Shown piece after piece: positions 1-10,838 of a stretch of 64,000 bases of DNA. Origin of the DNA: Trichosphaerium sp. ATCC 40318 (Eukaryota; Discosea; Flabellinia; Trichosidae); NCBI GenBank assembly GCA_038496445.1, contig JALMLS010000030.1, positions 1-64,000 on the forward strand. Direction: 5' to 3'. A model generated the notes under the pieces. The model did no database searches and was not told the origin of the DNA. It saw only the letters and a program-made list of their open reading frames with translations. Made by a program: the position numbers and the translations under genes. Within the stretch, counting starts at the first letter, position 1; the number at the start of each line of letters is the position of its first letter.

Positions 1-2624
1 TAATGATGTTCTAGGGCCTAATACAAACTCTAAAGAATACCCAAACGAGAGTTCTTGATGTTATACCACTGGAAACGCGTACAGGATTCGACGCAGCTGT
101 TCCAAATGCAAATTGGACAGCAGCTACTGATTTTGTTGCCATTGTACGTCGGCTTGTTTTTGCTTTTTTTTCAGAGTTTCTCATTTTTTTGTTCCATGAG
201 ACTAGAATTACCCAAATGTTGATGCAGTTATGATAATACATTCTAGTGGTGGTAATTTTATTATTCAACGCATGCGTCAGATTGCTTGGACACCAAAAAT
301 CGTGATGTTAAGCGTTCTTGATCCTTCAATCGGAAATCTCGATCCAACTCTTTTCAACCTCGTTACTGGCATGATAGGGGTACATAAATGAGTTTTTGTA
401 TCCTTTGCTTATGATATCTAGCTATCTGATAATAGTTATGGCAAAGGAGAGTTTTATGAGCACGATATTGAATATTTGAGACAAGACTTTAAGAATGTGA
501 CAGGCCAAGAGTTGGGTTATTTTTCGTTGAATGGATTCATAGCTTCTTTGCTCATCGTGCAAGCGATTGAGGTACGTATTTTTTCAGAGCACAGGCCATC
601 GATAGCATTCACAAAGCAAGACTAAACTTGTTTATTTAAAAAACGTGACAAGATAGTCACTTGAAGATTGTTTTTCGTTCTTAGTTTTTTCTGATTGTCT
701 AAAACGTTTTGTTAGAGAACACAATCACTTAACCCAAAAGAAGTGTTCCAAAGATTACTTCGTCAGGAAGTTCGAACCTGCAATGGCGTTTATAGTTGGG
801 ATATAGGTAAGAGAAGATCATAGTTTTTGAAACAAAACAGCTTTTTTTTTCTTATTGTTTGCTCTACAGATCACAGTCAGCGATTACCTCCATACTTTGT
901 CCAAGTACAAAACTCAACAGTATCACCTACCAAACATGTATATGGTGTACTAGGACCTGCAGGAGCATCTAATGCTGAGATTGTTTATCCATATCTGGAA
1001 TGGGAAAAGCGTGTTGTTCACATTGACTTTGGTGAGATAAAATAGCTGTTCATTATTTAAACTTATGTTTTGTGTTAGGATCTACAGATGAAATCATAGT
1101 TGTTGTACTGACTACACTAAGTCTTATACTTTGCTTTGGATTTGCAATATTTATTGGAATAATGAGAGCCAGTAAGGTAAAGTACTATTCAGTGATATGA
1201 GCGTTCATCTGACAAATATTGTTTTGGTAGGTTGCAAAGTATTCCTCGCCATTGTTCATGTTGTTGATTGCTTTGGGCGGTGTACTACTTTGCGCAACAA
1301 ATTTGACATGGTTACCGACCCAATGGGAAACTGCAACTTGTCATATGGCAGTGTGGGTGTTCAATATCGGGTTTACATTACTCTATGGGTACAAATCATT
1401 AGCAGTTTATTGGTGTATTTAACTTTCCTGTAGTGCACTATTTGCCAAGAGTATTCGCGTTTTAATGATTATCCGTGCCTCTGAGAAACTAAAACGTGTT
1501 GTTGTCAAAGATACACACTTATTGTTAGTAATGTCGATTCTGCTTGGCGTTGACATCGTATCCTTTTGCGGCAGCTTGTTTTTTGTATTTTTTGTTTTAA
1601 TATTTAACATGTAAGTTGCCCTTAACTTTCAAGATAATACTGATACTGTATTCATTAATTGTATGCCCTACAGGGGCTATTGAATACCCAGATCCTTATG
1701 ACTTATCAAAAGCGTACAAAGGGTGCCAATACAAACGTGGAAACACAGCATTCATACTCGCAACAGCATCCTACAAAGTACGATAGATTCAACAATTTTT
1801 TTAGAAACATACTTTTAACGTTCTTGTCTTTGTCTTATATGTAGTGTCTTATGACTTGCTTAGTTTCTTCTTCTTTTATTCGGTAGTATAACGGCATGGA
1901 AAGTAAGGAAAGTTCCTTTCCGTGTACTTGATGAGAGCAGAGTTATTGCATTTGCAATATACAATGTTGTATTCTTTGGATCTATTGGTTTCATTGTTAG
2001 TTACTCTTTCAGCTCTGCAACTTCTGAAAAAGCTCGTCAAAGTCTTTTCATCATAAGGTCTATGCTTGTTCTATTTCCTACAGGTAAGCCGAATACAAAG
2101 CGCTCGTTTAAATGCACAAAAAAGCTGCGCCGGTTTCCTGGGTTTTTTGACTTTTGTTGTTGTTTAACTCTTGTATAGTGCTCACTATTGTCGCGTTATG
2201 GACTGAGAAAGCACTCCTCATGCGCCGTGTTAATAAGATTGAAAATTCAGAAACAAGCAGTGTTCATTATGGGAAGGACATTGTTCCTGATATTCAACTT
2301 ACACCAAGTAAGTGCTTCTTTTTGTCTTAAAATGAAACCACTTACTTCAAAAAACTGAATCTTAAGCACACCTTTTCACACGTGCCTGAGTAACTTGAAC
2401 AGATACATGTTCTATTTATTGGTTGATATCATAAGTGAATACTCACACATCTTTTTGAACTAGGAACTGCTCGTCACGATACATCAAGAACGTCTCATAG
2501 TCAAATTCAAAAAGGAGAAAAGAAAGATACAGATGAATTAGAAAAAGCTAAGACCAGGATACAAGAATTAGAAGGTATTGTAAATAGATTGAAGGCTCAG
2601 ATAGAGAGTGAAGATTCTTCGTAA
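1..2624 (+). CDS. Class C (GABA-B-like) G-protein-coupled receptor, 5' end outside window
   Basis: The gene enters from the left edge and ends at TAA 2622-2624. The first exons (about 31-570) read as the C-terminal lobe of a periplasmic-binding-like extracellular domain (VMIIHSSGGNF, then LNGFIASLLIVQAIE). From about 1080 come seven hydrophobic segments typical of 7TM_3 receptors, including EIIVVVLTTLSLILCFGFA, then KLKRVVVKDTHLLLVMSI, then TM5 leading to the conserved ITAWKVRKVPFR. The cytoplasmic tail ends in a heptad-like stretch (LEKAKTRIQELEGIVNRL) that should form a coiled coil, as GABA-B receptors use for dimerisation. By family it would couple an extracellular small ligand to heterotrimeric G proteins at the plasma membrane; the ligand cannot be told. 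The TM5 exon begins after the AG at 1861-1862; an upstream AG gives a false frameshift. A related receptor lies at 57073-60442. Confidence 0.85.
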
Positions 2625-2970
2625 ATCACGTGACGTGCGAATAATATTGTAAAAAAAACTACACCAAAGTCAGCCGAAGTGAGCTCTCCAATGTACATTA
2701 AATGTATTGACTATAAACTTGGTCTATTTAAGTGAGTGTCCAAAACCAAATACATGACTTGCTAGCATCACAATCATAAACAGGCGATTTTCCTTATTTG
2801 TTGTTTCCAAAAAAAAATTTTAATTCGTAAGTGAGGCTATCTTATCAAACACTTCTTTTCGTCATAAAATAAAAACGTCTTCAGGATCAACGTTAAGCTC
2901 AAAGGAATCAAGCTTGGAAGCTTTTTATTTATCGGTACAATTACTTTGAGGGATAAGACTTTTAATGTTG

Positions 2971-3464
2971 TTATTGACCTATCAAATCGCGTATTGCATT
3001 GTTGAGTTGGTCGTCAGAGGCACTAACTACATATAAGAAATTGTAAACTGTGAGTAAGAACCTACCTTGTTGACAGCATACTCTTCTCTTCCAACATAAA
3101 AACACCGCTGATATACTAAGAACCAGCGCAACAATGCACATAACAAGGATGCCTATCCATGCTTTTGTTTCATCTAACAAATCGTTAGTATTCTTGGTTA
3201 AGCACATAGTAAGGTGGTATTGTAAAAATATCACGTGGTTGACTACGTACTTGATAAACTCTTTGCTGCACAACAACATTCGACTGTATGCGTAGAAGGC
3301 TTTGTAGCCGGTATGCACGAGAATCGAAGCGTATTCTCTTCGCCTCCACAAGATATGTTACATTCTGCTTCACATGCTTTACAGTCTGTACATGTGAGTG
3401 TACTATTTGCTGTAACAATGAACAACGCTAGAAGCGATAAAGAGTTAAAGTGGTGTGCAATCAT
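2971..3464 (-). CDS. Small cysteine-rich single-pass membrane protein, unknown function
   Basis: Three exons (3464-3251, 3173-3066, 3026-2971) join in frame to about 125 residues. ATG at 3464 starts a signal-peptide-like run (MIAHHFNSLSLLALFIVTANS). A short extracellular part follows with many cysteines in CTDCKACEAECNISC spacing and a further CCC group. Then comes one transmembrane segment (WIGILVMCIVALVLSISAVF), a basic stop-transfer CWKRRVCC, and a short acidic tail ending IRDLIGQ. The first intron contains a CACGTG at 3232. No family is recognised; the cysteine pattern suggests a disulphide-bonded or metal-binding ectodomain, which is inference. Joining the exons needs acceptor TTGTTAG at 3174-3180; an acceptor 19 nt earlier would hit a stop. 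Confidence 0.6.
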
Positions 3465-4850
3465 TTTTAATGATAAGATAACGTTAACGTACTGAGCATT
3501 ACCACAAAGTCAATGGTTCAGTATTTTCTCACACAATAATTCATGTAGTTACTTGACTCGTCTTACGTGGTAACAGGAGGCGCTACAGGTACGTTACCGA
3601 TGTTACTGCTTGAAATAGAGGAGATTACAAGTACTCAACATCAGGAAAGCGCTTCTCGAGCAAGAAACGTGCTTCTAACAGCTTCAGGGAACAACGAGAT
3701 AGTATATCCAACGCAAAATGTTGAAAAACTTTATGTTCAAAAAAAAATGGTGGTGGCAGGTCTTGGTTGGTTTTTGTCTGTTTGAAAGTTTTCTGTCGTG
3801 ATTGTTTTATGATGTCGAAGCTTATGAAACTGGAACGGTGAGATATTCAAGGAATTCTGTAATTTACCGGATATTTTAGTTTGAGAAATGCTAGCGTCAA
3901 ATTTTCAGTCAATGTCAAATGAGATTTTTCATGTGTCTTCCGTCTATCGAATCAAAGAGAGTGCCTTTTACATTTTGAGTTTTAATAGGACTTAACATAC
4001 TGTTTTTAAGTTCATCAAATTTGCGAATTTTTTCATCTTCTTTTCGTCAGTCAGAAAGAACAGACCCTGGGGTATAGCGTTTGGGAAAGTTTAGGAATAA
4101 ATTTCTTCACATACTTTTGCAGGAAAGCAAATATACCGTAACCATGCCACCACCAATAGAAATATCAAAAAATTCGTTTAAAAACACGACAATTTGTAAA
4201 AAAAAATTGTTGTGGGCGAACTAGATTTTTGTAAAGTTGTTCGGAGAGCGTCTACAAACATTGGGCGTTGATGATATGCATTTTGTAGCGAGAAAAGTTA
4301 TCAACTCCTCAGATTCAGTGAAGCGTAAACCACCGTCATTGTTGTCGCTACTTAGCACAAACGAAGATTGAGCGTGTGTGGTTGTAGTGAGAGGTGCCAG
4401 GAATTACTAAAGCGAACATCGAACAGTAATTTGAGACGTTCACTAGGAAACGCATAAAACTACCTTGTCGGTCTTTGTGACGCACGTACAGTACTTGTAT
4501 TGCCTTTCTTAGGAGTACGCGTAAATAATAAAAAGTCGGCGGATATTTACTTTGTAGATTACTTACTGACTGACAACCAAAACCTGCTATTTCGCGTGAT
4601 ATGATAATGGCAGATTACTACAAGGTAATAGAGCATTGCAGATGGTGAACAATGTCCAAATGAAAGTTGTGGTTATCTACTTGTTATTTGATCAAATATC
4701 TGGTTATTTGTTTGTAATAGATCGGGCTTGTAACTTGTTTACTGAATACTCAGTGGTCATGTGAAAAAATACGTGAGCAACAGTGAGCCACTATTGGAGT
4801 TCGTGACGTGGCATAACTTACAATTGGTGATAACGCCCATCCTCGTCACA
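3465..4850. other. Gene-poor spacer with a possible receptor relic
   Basis: No convincing gene is seen. A plus-strand reading frame at 3567-3785 contains NNEIVYPTQNVEKLYV, which resembles AEIVYPYLEWEKRVV of the receptor at 1-2624 (about 985-1025). It could be a fragment of a duplicated receptor ectodomain. The rest is A/T-rich with several short homopolymers. The frame of the next gene is open back to 4761 without an ATG before 4851. Confidence 0.35.
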
Positions 4851-6608
4851 ATGTATCTAGTGATCATACTTCTTATGGCCATTGCCTTGAATTGCATCCT
4901 TTGGAGCATATTTTTATGCGAGGACACCAAAGTATTAGGCGGAAGGAGCAAACAACAGAAAAGAAAGAAACGCATTAAAAAATCGCGAAATTTCAAGGCG
5001 AAGAAACGTACTTCAAAACCCAAACCTCATTGTACTCCTGTACAATCGGAACTAAGCGTAAATGCCATACCAGAATCAATAAGCGCTATTGTAGTTGTCA
5101 AGAAGCGAACTAGGAAAAGAGTGTACGCAGTTGATTACTGGGAGTTGCAACCAATTCTAACTTTGTTTTTATCTAGGCGAAGGAAGGCACAAAGAAGAGA
5201 TAAAGTTACTAGACGATCAAATCGCTTAACAGAAGAAGAATGGAGTGTGATTTTTGAACAAAGCGTTAAATTACCTAAACGTTTAGCAGAACTAACCAAA
5301 TTCTTGTCACGTGGGATAATTTCACATATATTTGATAACTTTGCTTCTCTTGATCCACAACTACTCGTAATATTTCCACAAGTATGTAAGCTATTTGCTA
5401 CTTCTTCAACCTTTAGTCAAACAATGGAGCCTCACAGGTAAGCCAACAATAAGTTGCTTTGACTCAAGAAATCTAAAACGAAGCCAATTTTTAAACAAAA
5501 TGATGATCTTATTCATTCTTTAGGTTGATACTCCGTTGGCTGCCTCGTGAGGTAAGAAGACTTATATATGATACTACATCTCAAGGTGATCAATTAAGAG
5601 AGCTGTGGCCTCAAGTTTGTTTTGAGTTTGCAGTATCATCGAGGTATGATATGGAGCTTAATTTTCATGGAGATTTCCTTATTAAGAACCGGTACAAAAC
5701 CATACACTGCACCTTTGTACATGGCGTACTTCATGGGCAATACAACTCATATTATAAAAGAGGAAGACCATATAGGTCTTTAAAGTATGACAATGGCGTT
5801 ATTGTTGATGGTACATACAGAGATGACATTTATGCTGGTTATAAGGAATACACTATAAAAAATGGAGTTTATCATGGTGTTTGTACTACAGTAAGCACAG
5901 AATTTCATTATGAAAAGAGAACTGTACCTTATGTATGTGGAAATAAAGAAGGTATGGCAGTGGTGGAATATAAATTTGGTTGTGGATTGGAAGAGAAGTC
6001 TTATGGTATGTACAAAAACAATAAGGAGATAGGTATACAATGAATGTGTTACTCCTTCGCGCTTTGTTAAGTCCTCAACAGAGCATGTCACATTTCTAGA
6101 AGATGGTCTCTGTGAACGAATACAAACACGTGATAAAAGTATATTGTATGAACCACCCATAGACGAATACATGTTACCCTCTCTGAAGAATTTTCAAATC
6201 ATTAATGCTTGGAAAGGTATTTGTTTTGTTGATACAAAGAAGGATGGATACGATTTCAAGGCAACTTTTGATGTGCGAGATCACGAAGCTGTTGTTTATA
6301 AACAAACAGTCAAGGTAGACGGTGTTGATGTACTACATAGACTATGTAATATGATTGTAGTTGGCGATAAATTAGTTAAGCATGGTAGAGATGAAAAGTT
6401 TTATGTTAATGGAAACAGAAAATATCGTTGTCATTGGTTGTATGGTATTAGTCATGGACATACAACTAGATGGGAATCTGACGGTACTATCTCTTACAGA
6501 AGAGACTTTATTTTAGGATTTGAGGCTCTGTTTTTTTGTTGTCAAGCCGATTATTCGTATTGTAGAAAATCGCTAGAAGAAGAAATGGAATTAAATTACA
6601 CTTCATAG
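4851..6608 (+). CDS. F-box-like protein with MORN_2-type repeats
   Basis: Three exons (4851-5437, 5524-6032, 6082-6608) give one open protein of about 540 residues. The N-terminus has a hydrophobic run (MYLVIILLMAIALNCILWSI) followed by a strongly basic stretch (KQQKRKKRIKKSRNFKAKKR). Two F-box-like helices follow, the clearer being LPREVRRLIYD with a downstream LWPQVCFEFAVSSRYDM. The second half carries MORN_2-like units with the pattern G.Y..Y...G and W.YGISHGHTTRW. F-box proteins recruit substrates to SCF ubiquitin ligases. MORN_2 repeats are abundant in some bacteria and giant viruses, with poorly known roles. The intron at 6033-6081 removes an apparent stop at 6041. Related genes lie at 8133-8982 and 15119-16022. 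The start is uncertain because the frame is open upstream to 4761. Confidence 0.65.
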
Positions 6609-6959
6609 TTAGATTAACACACGTTCTTGTTGATCTACAATACCAGACTAGTGGAGAGAATACGTTTCACACAGCTTCGATCCCTTGGATCACGTAGCCA
6701 GAGATCCTTCCCAAGCCTTATAACCATGAAGGCCCTTCTTCTCCTGGTATTGGACTACAACGTTACCAATAACTTATTTCTCCCCTACTATGTCACCCTT
6801 GTACTCCCCATCCCATTTACTACGTAGCCAAGATGAGTTGCTATGACGAGGGAGCAGAATTTGAGTTGCAACATCAAGTGAGCTCATGATATGAACGACT
6901 TTATTTAGTGGATTGTTTCTTTATTTTTTTTTAACTGTTGTACATTAATCGGAAGTATT

Positions 6960-7839
6960 TTATGCTTGGAAAAAAAGTCTAGCGGAAACATCGTTAGTGA
7001 GCCATTCAATAGACTCCTTTAACCCAGAACCTTCTACACCACTACACCCTTGTATACGCCTAATAGTATTTAAGTAACGAGATAAACGAGAAAGAGCATG
7101 AGAAGCGATTCTTTATCAAACCAACTTACCAATGACGTTTTTTGATGCTGTCGAGGTTCAAGGCCTATATCAATGAGCTCTTTGATTGTATTTATTATCT
7201 CACAAACCTTTTTAATGTCCTCTGGGCTTAAAGCGCCTTTAATATCCTGTTTGTTTGCCAGAATTAGAAGAGTTGCACCTGCTAGTTTCTAATAGTTGTT
7301 AAGACGTATATTAGGCGTATTTTGAGCGATTAAAGCGCTTTCCAAGTACCTCTTCTTGAAGAAGTGCGTGAAGCTGTTGTTTTGTTTGTTCCAGGCGCTC
7401 GATGTCTGCAGAGTCTACAACCCATACAAACCCATCCGTAGCGCCAAAGTAATTGCGCCAGTAAGCGCGTAGGGATGATTGACCGCCAACGTCCCAAATA
7501 TTCAATTTATATCTATGTAGCGCTTAATACGTGCGCTGGTAGTTGTAAAACCGGTATTGGTTTTAGAAAGTGTAATTTGACATTTCAGACAAAAAAAAAG
7601 CGCGTACTTCTTGTATGCTACAGTTTTGATGTTAAAACCAAGCGTAGGGCTTACATCATTAATATCCTCTCCATTTAATTTTTTAGCTATTGTACTCTTT
7701 CCCGCGTTATCTAAACCGCTTCATAATAATCGTCAGGGTAACCTCACATACAGAAAATAATAAACTAAGCGTACAGAAATAAGATACGCATATCCTTCTC
7801 CTTTGCTTTTAGTTTCTTTAGTATAGTAAGTAATACCAT
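6960..7839 (-). CDS. ARL2: ARL2-type small GTPase
   Basis: Five exons read [19 protein letters not shown] at the start, then the P-loop GLDNAGKST (exon 7718-7608), switch I with [10 protein letters not shown], and switch [19 protein letters not shown] (exon from 7512). The guanine-specificity motif NKQD follows, and the end is IQGCSG...[23 protein letters not shown] is diagnostic of the ARL2/ARL3 branch of the Arf family; ARL2 regulates tubulin folding cofactor D and releases lipidated cargo from carriers. It lacks the N-terminal myristoylated Met-Gly of Arf, as expected for ARL2. Stop is at 6960-6962 and start at 7839-7837. The exon 2 donor lies at 7607, so the second exon ends AYKK before YKLNIWD. 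This is one of the safest calls in the window. Confidence 0.93.
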
Positions 7840-8132
7840 GTTGCTGTACTATAGGACTGTATTTATGCTATTCTGTTCATCACACTTAACAAACCACGCT
7901 TAATTCAGCCCAACTTCTTTAAGACTGTTTGCTAGCGAGTACCACCGTACTGACCTACCTCTCAATACGTAATCACGCTACTTGAGTAATTGATCACGTG
8001 ACGCAAAGGAAAACGTGGTTTAACACCATTCACGCGTTCTGTGAAGATGTCTGCAGGTATTTACGGGTTTTTTCAAAATGGACATTTTTTGACTGTATTT
8101 AACCGTGGAATCCGCCGTAACAACACCATAAG

Positions 8133-8982
8133 ATGACCCAGGTACATCGTAGTTGTAAATAGATAGCCTACATATCTTATTGACTCTCTGTAGAGAACCA
8201 AGAGTACAAATTCATGTAATTACCTTCTACAGCTTCCATTAGAGCTACAACTTGATATAATAGAGCTTGATTTGGATGTTTTTTTGGTTTGGCCTCTTCT
8301 TTCAAAACACACTGCTACTACAACTCGCTATGATGATAATTTGAAGAAACACGGTAAATGGCTTCGATGTGTCCGACACAAGGAACATAAAAGGAATCTT
8401 TATCCTGGCTGGAGAGTTGTTCAAGAAGAGCGTTTGGTTCATGGCCAACGTCATGGAGAGTATAAAAAATATGAGTGTGATGGTAATGTATGGATCACGT
8501 GTCATTACGTCAATGGTAAGAAGGGAGGTGAGTACAAGGAGTTTTACTTCTCTAGTGATCAAGTGATGATACAATCGTTTTATGTAAATGGAAAGAAAGA
8601 AGGAAGACATACTGAGTTTTTTGAAACAGGAGGAATACAAGAAGTGTGTTATTATACTAATGGTAAAAAGGATGGGGAGCTAAGAAATTGGTTAGAGAAT
8701 GGCCAATTGACTAGAAAGTGCTTTTATGTCAACGGAAAGCTCCATGGAGAGTACAAAGGATGGTATGAAAATGGACAAATTCATGAGCATCGGTTTTATG
8801 TTAGTGGTGCTATTGAAGGAGAAAGTAAGTTATGGCATGTTAATGGACAACTCAAGCAACACTGCATTTATTCAAAAGGTTTAAAAGAAGGCATGGACCG
8901 TAATTGGCACTTTAATGGTAATATAGATAGACTAAACCCTCCTTCTTTTTATATTAATGGCATAAAACAAATAAACAATTAA
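8133..8982 (+). CDS. F-box/MORN_2 repeat protein
   Basis: A short first exon (ATGACCCAG, 8133-8141) is joined over a 91-nt intron to 8233-8982, giving MTQLPLELQLDIIELDLD, an F-box-like start. An alternative first exon at 8047 would be out of phase. The rest is about eight tandem units of roughly 23 residues with the pattern W.ENGQ[LI]...FYVNGK..GEYK, which is the MORN_2 (YwqK-like) repeat. F-box plus MORN_2 suggests a substrate adaptor for SCF ubiquitin ligases, but what the repeats bind is unknown. Similar repeats are common in Marseillevirus-like and other amoeba-infecting giant viruses, so transfer in either direction is possible. A CACGTG sits at 7995, upstream, and another lies in the coding exon at 8496. 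Confidence 0.7.
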
Positions 8983-9215
8983 TTATCACGTTTTATTGCC
9001 TTACATTTATACTTGTCTTAACTTTTTAGACACAGTTTAATAGTGTATTATTCTATCCAAAGAGGCCGTATAATCAACGAACTTGGAACATAAGACTCTT
9101 ACCCATTACAGGAGATGAGAATCAATCGGGAATAGAATGGTTAGTTTTGAGGAACTTCCAAAGTGAAGAACAGTCACCCGCCCTATCGGCCTTATTTGGG
9201 CTTCTCTTTTTGGAC

Positions 9216-9281
9216 GAACCTGCGCGGGACGAATCCCATACGGACCTTAACCGTACGCCTTAACCACTCGGCCAAACATGC
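9216..9281 (-). pseudogene. 3'-truncated tRNA-Leu(AAG) copy
   Basis: On the minus strand this matches the tRNA-Leu at 10525-10606 base for base from the acceptor 5' strand (9281) through the D arm, anticodon stem-loop and variable arm to the first half of the T arm (GGTTC). It then diverges, so the T stem and the 3' acceptor strand are lost. It forms the left end of an inverted repeat. Confidence 0.85.
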
Positions 9282-9371
9282 CTTAACACACTAGATAGGC
9301 GTTTTGGTGCGGATTCGATACCCAAAAAGCAGCCTAAAAGTGCTACCTTGTTTTACCCCGAATTTCAAATC
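9216..9371 (-). repeat. 156-bp inverted repeat, left arm
   Basis: 9216-9371 is the reverse complement of 10435-10590 with no mismatch that I could find. It contains the truncated tRNA-Leu plus about 90 bp of tRNA 5' flank (AGGTAGCACTTTTAGGCTGC side). The outer end lies inside the tRNA T arm. Confidence 0.9.
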
Positions 9372-10434
9372 CCCCACTACATAGTATTTTCTTTATTAAA
9401 ATCAAGTCCAGAAACGTTGTTATTAAAAGCACACATACTGTGGTTGTGCAGGTTTGCTACATTGTAATTCTGGCGTGTCAACATTTAAATTGTCTGTTTT
9501 CACTTTGCAGATTAGGTTGGAAATTGCTTCGTCTTTCCTTCTATCAAACCCTGTAGGCAGTGATCTGCTATTTTGTGGGGAAGTCGCGACTTCAGTTTTT
9601 CAGCTTGAATCATTTGGAGCAGGAAACACTGCCTTTTTTAATGCAATACAGGTGATGAAATACCTGAAACTTGCACTTTTTCAAAGTTCAGTTTAAAACG
9701 TCTACTTATTTGTTTCAAAACAAACAGTATGAAAGCACAAAGAATGTACGAGAACTTCAGAAAAGTGTTGGTTTTCTTGGATAGTTACCTGGTTACTATG
9801 AATGTTGTACATAATTGAGTAGCTGTTTTCGAGAGGCATAACGTGACACAATTCAATGGAATTATTGATCCAATTTGTCGAATTGGTCGACGGCTACGCC
9901 AGAACAGGATGAGTAGTTGCTTCAAACTTAGGTTTTTAAAGTCCGCTCATTTAGCTTACAAAATAATTAAGCATATTCACGTTGTGATGAGGTTATCGCA
10001 TTAATAGTGGTCATGATCATGTAAGAGGTATAAGCATACTAGGGACCGAGTGGTAGTGGACGTATCTTGTTTATTGTGTGTCCGCTAACGTTGACGGACT
10101 TTGAAAAGGTTAAATAATAGTAATCACGTGTTGTCTTACAATCATGAGCGATCAGTCATTAACTTCCTTTTAAAATAGCAATAAAATCAGAATTCTCTGT
10201 ATCTTGTAAAGTTCTAACACTGCCAATAAATTATAGGCTATGTCCTTTACAAATAATTGTAGTAAATAGTTAAATCTGTTTAATACATGAACATGTTAAG
10301 ATGCTACAATAAGCGTTTCAGGAAAGAGGTGAGAAAAATAGGCTTCTAGGACTTTCAAAAAGGATTAATGATATTTTAGGAAGCACAGAAGCTCAGATAA
10401 CTACATATATGACAATAACAATGTACTATAAATT
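9372..10434. other. 1.06-kb spacer between the inverted repeat arms
   Basis: No family is recognised. One plus-strand frame (9454-9696) of 80 codons has no recognisable motif. 9669-9682 reads ACTTGCACTTTTTC, identical to the terminal 14 nt of the MITE-like element at 45176-45463. A CACGTG lies at 10125. Confidence 0.5.
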
Positions 10435-10590
10435 GATTTGAAATTCGGGGTAAAACAAGGTAGCACTTTTAGGCTGCTTTTTGGGTATCGAATCCGCACC
10501 AAAACGCCTATCTAGTGTGTTAAGGCATGTTTGGCCGAGTGGTTAAGGCGTACGGTTAAGGTCCGTATGGGATTCGTCCCGCGCAGGTTC
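10435..10590 (+). repeat. 156-bp inverted repeat, right arm
   Basis: Mirror copy of 9216-9371. It runs from the 5' flank of the intact tRNA-Leu into its T arm, so the intact tRNA continues 16 nt past the end of the repeat. Confidence 0.9.
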
Positions 10591-10606
10591 AAGTCCTGCA
10601 GCATGC
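10525..10606 (+). tRNA. tRNA-Leu (anticodon AAG)
   Basis: An 82-nt class II cloverleaf can be drawn. The acceptor stem pairs GCATGTT with AGCATGC (one G-U). The D arm is GCC...GGC with AGTGGTTAA in the loop. The anticodon stem TACGG/CCGTA encloses TTAAGGT, giving anticodon AAG for CUU. The long variable arm is GGGA-TTCG-TCCC. The T arm is GCAGG-TTCAAGT-CCTGC. Box A (GTTTGGCCGAGTGGTT) and box B (GGTTCAAGTCC) are intact. No intron. Confidence 0.95.
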
Positions 10607-10838
10607 ATCCGTTTTTGCTTCTATGCACTTGCCATACTTTTTGAAAGTGTTTTTAGCCGATTCCAAAGACTTATTTTTTTTTCCCTACGCTTTACGCGTT
10701 TTTTACAAATTATTCACTGAATTATTTCTTGGTACTTGTAAACGCACTTGTACGCTTTTGCATGTGGCTGTTTATTTTATAATGTTAACAACGTGCGTGA
10801 GCTTTGTGCCCAGACTATTTTTTTTCTTTTTTACAGGT

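Noticed and set aside
1779-1890. Apparent stop (TAG 1884) and frame break in TM5 of the first receptor
   Set aside because: Using the acceptor TTGCTTAG at 1862 gives FLLLLFGSITAWKVRKV in frame; the earlier TGTAG acceptor was wrong.
6026-6090. Apparent +1 frameshift in the first F-box/MORN_2 gene at the TGA near 6041
   Set aside because: A 49-nt GT-AG intron (6033-6081) joins KEI to EHVTFLEDG in frame, so no frameshift is needed.
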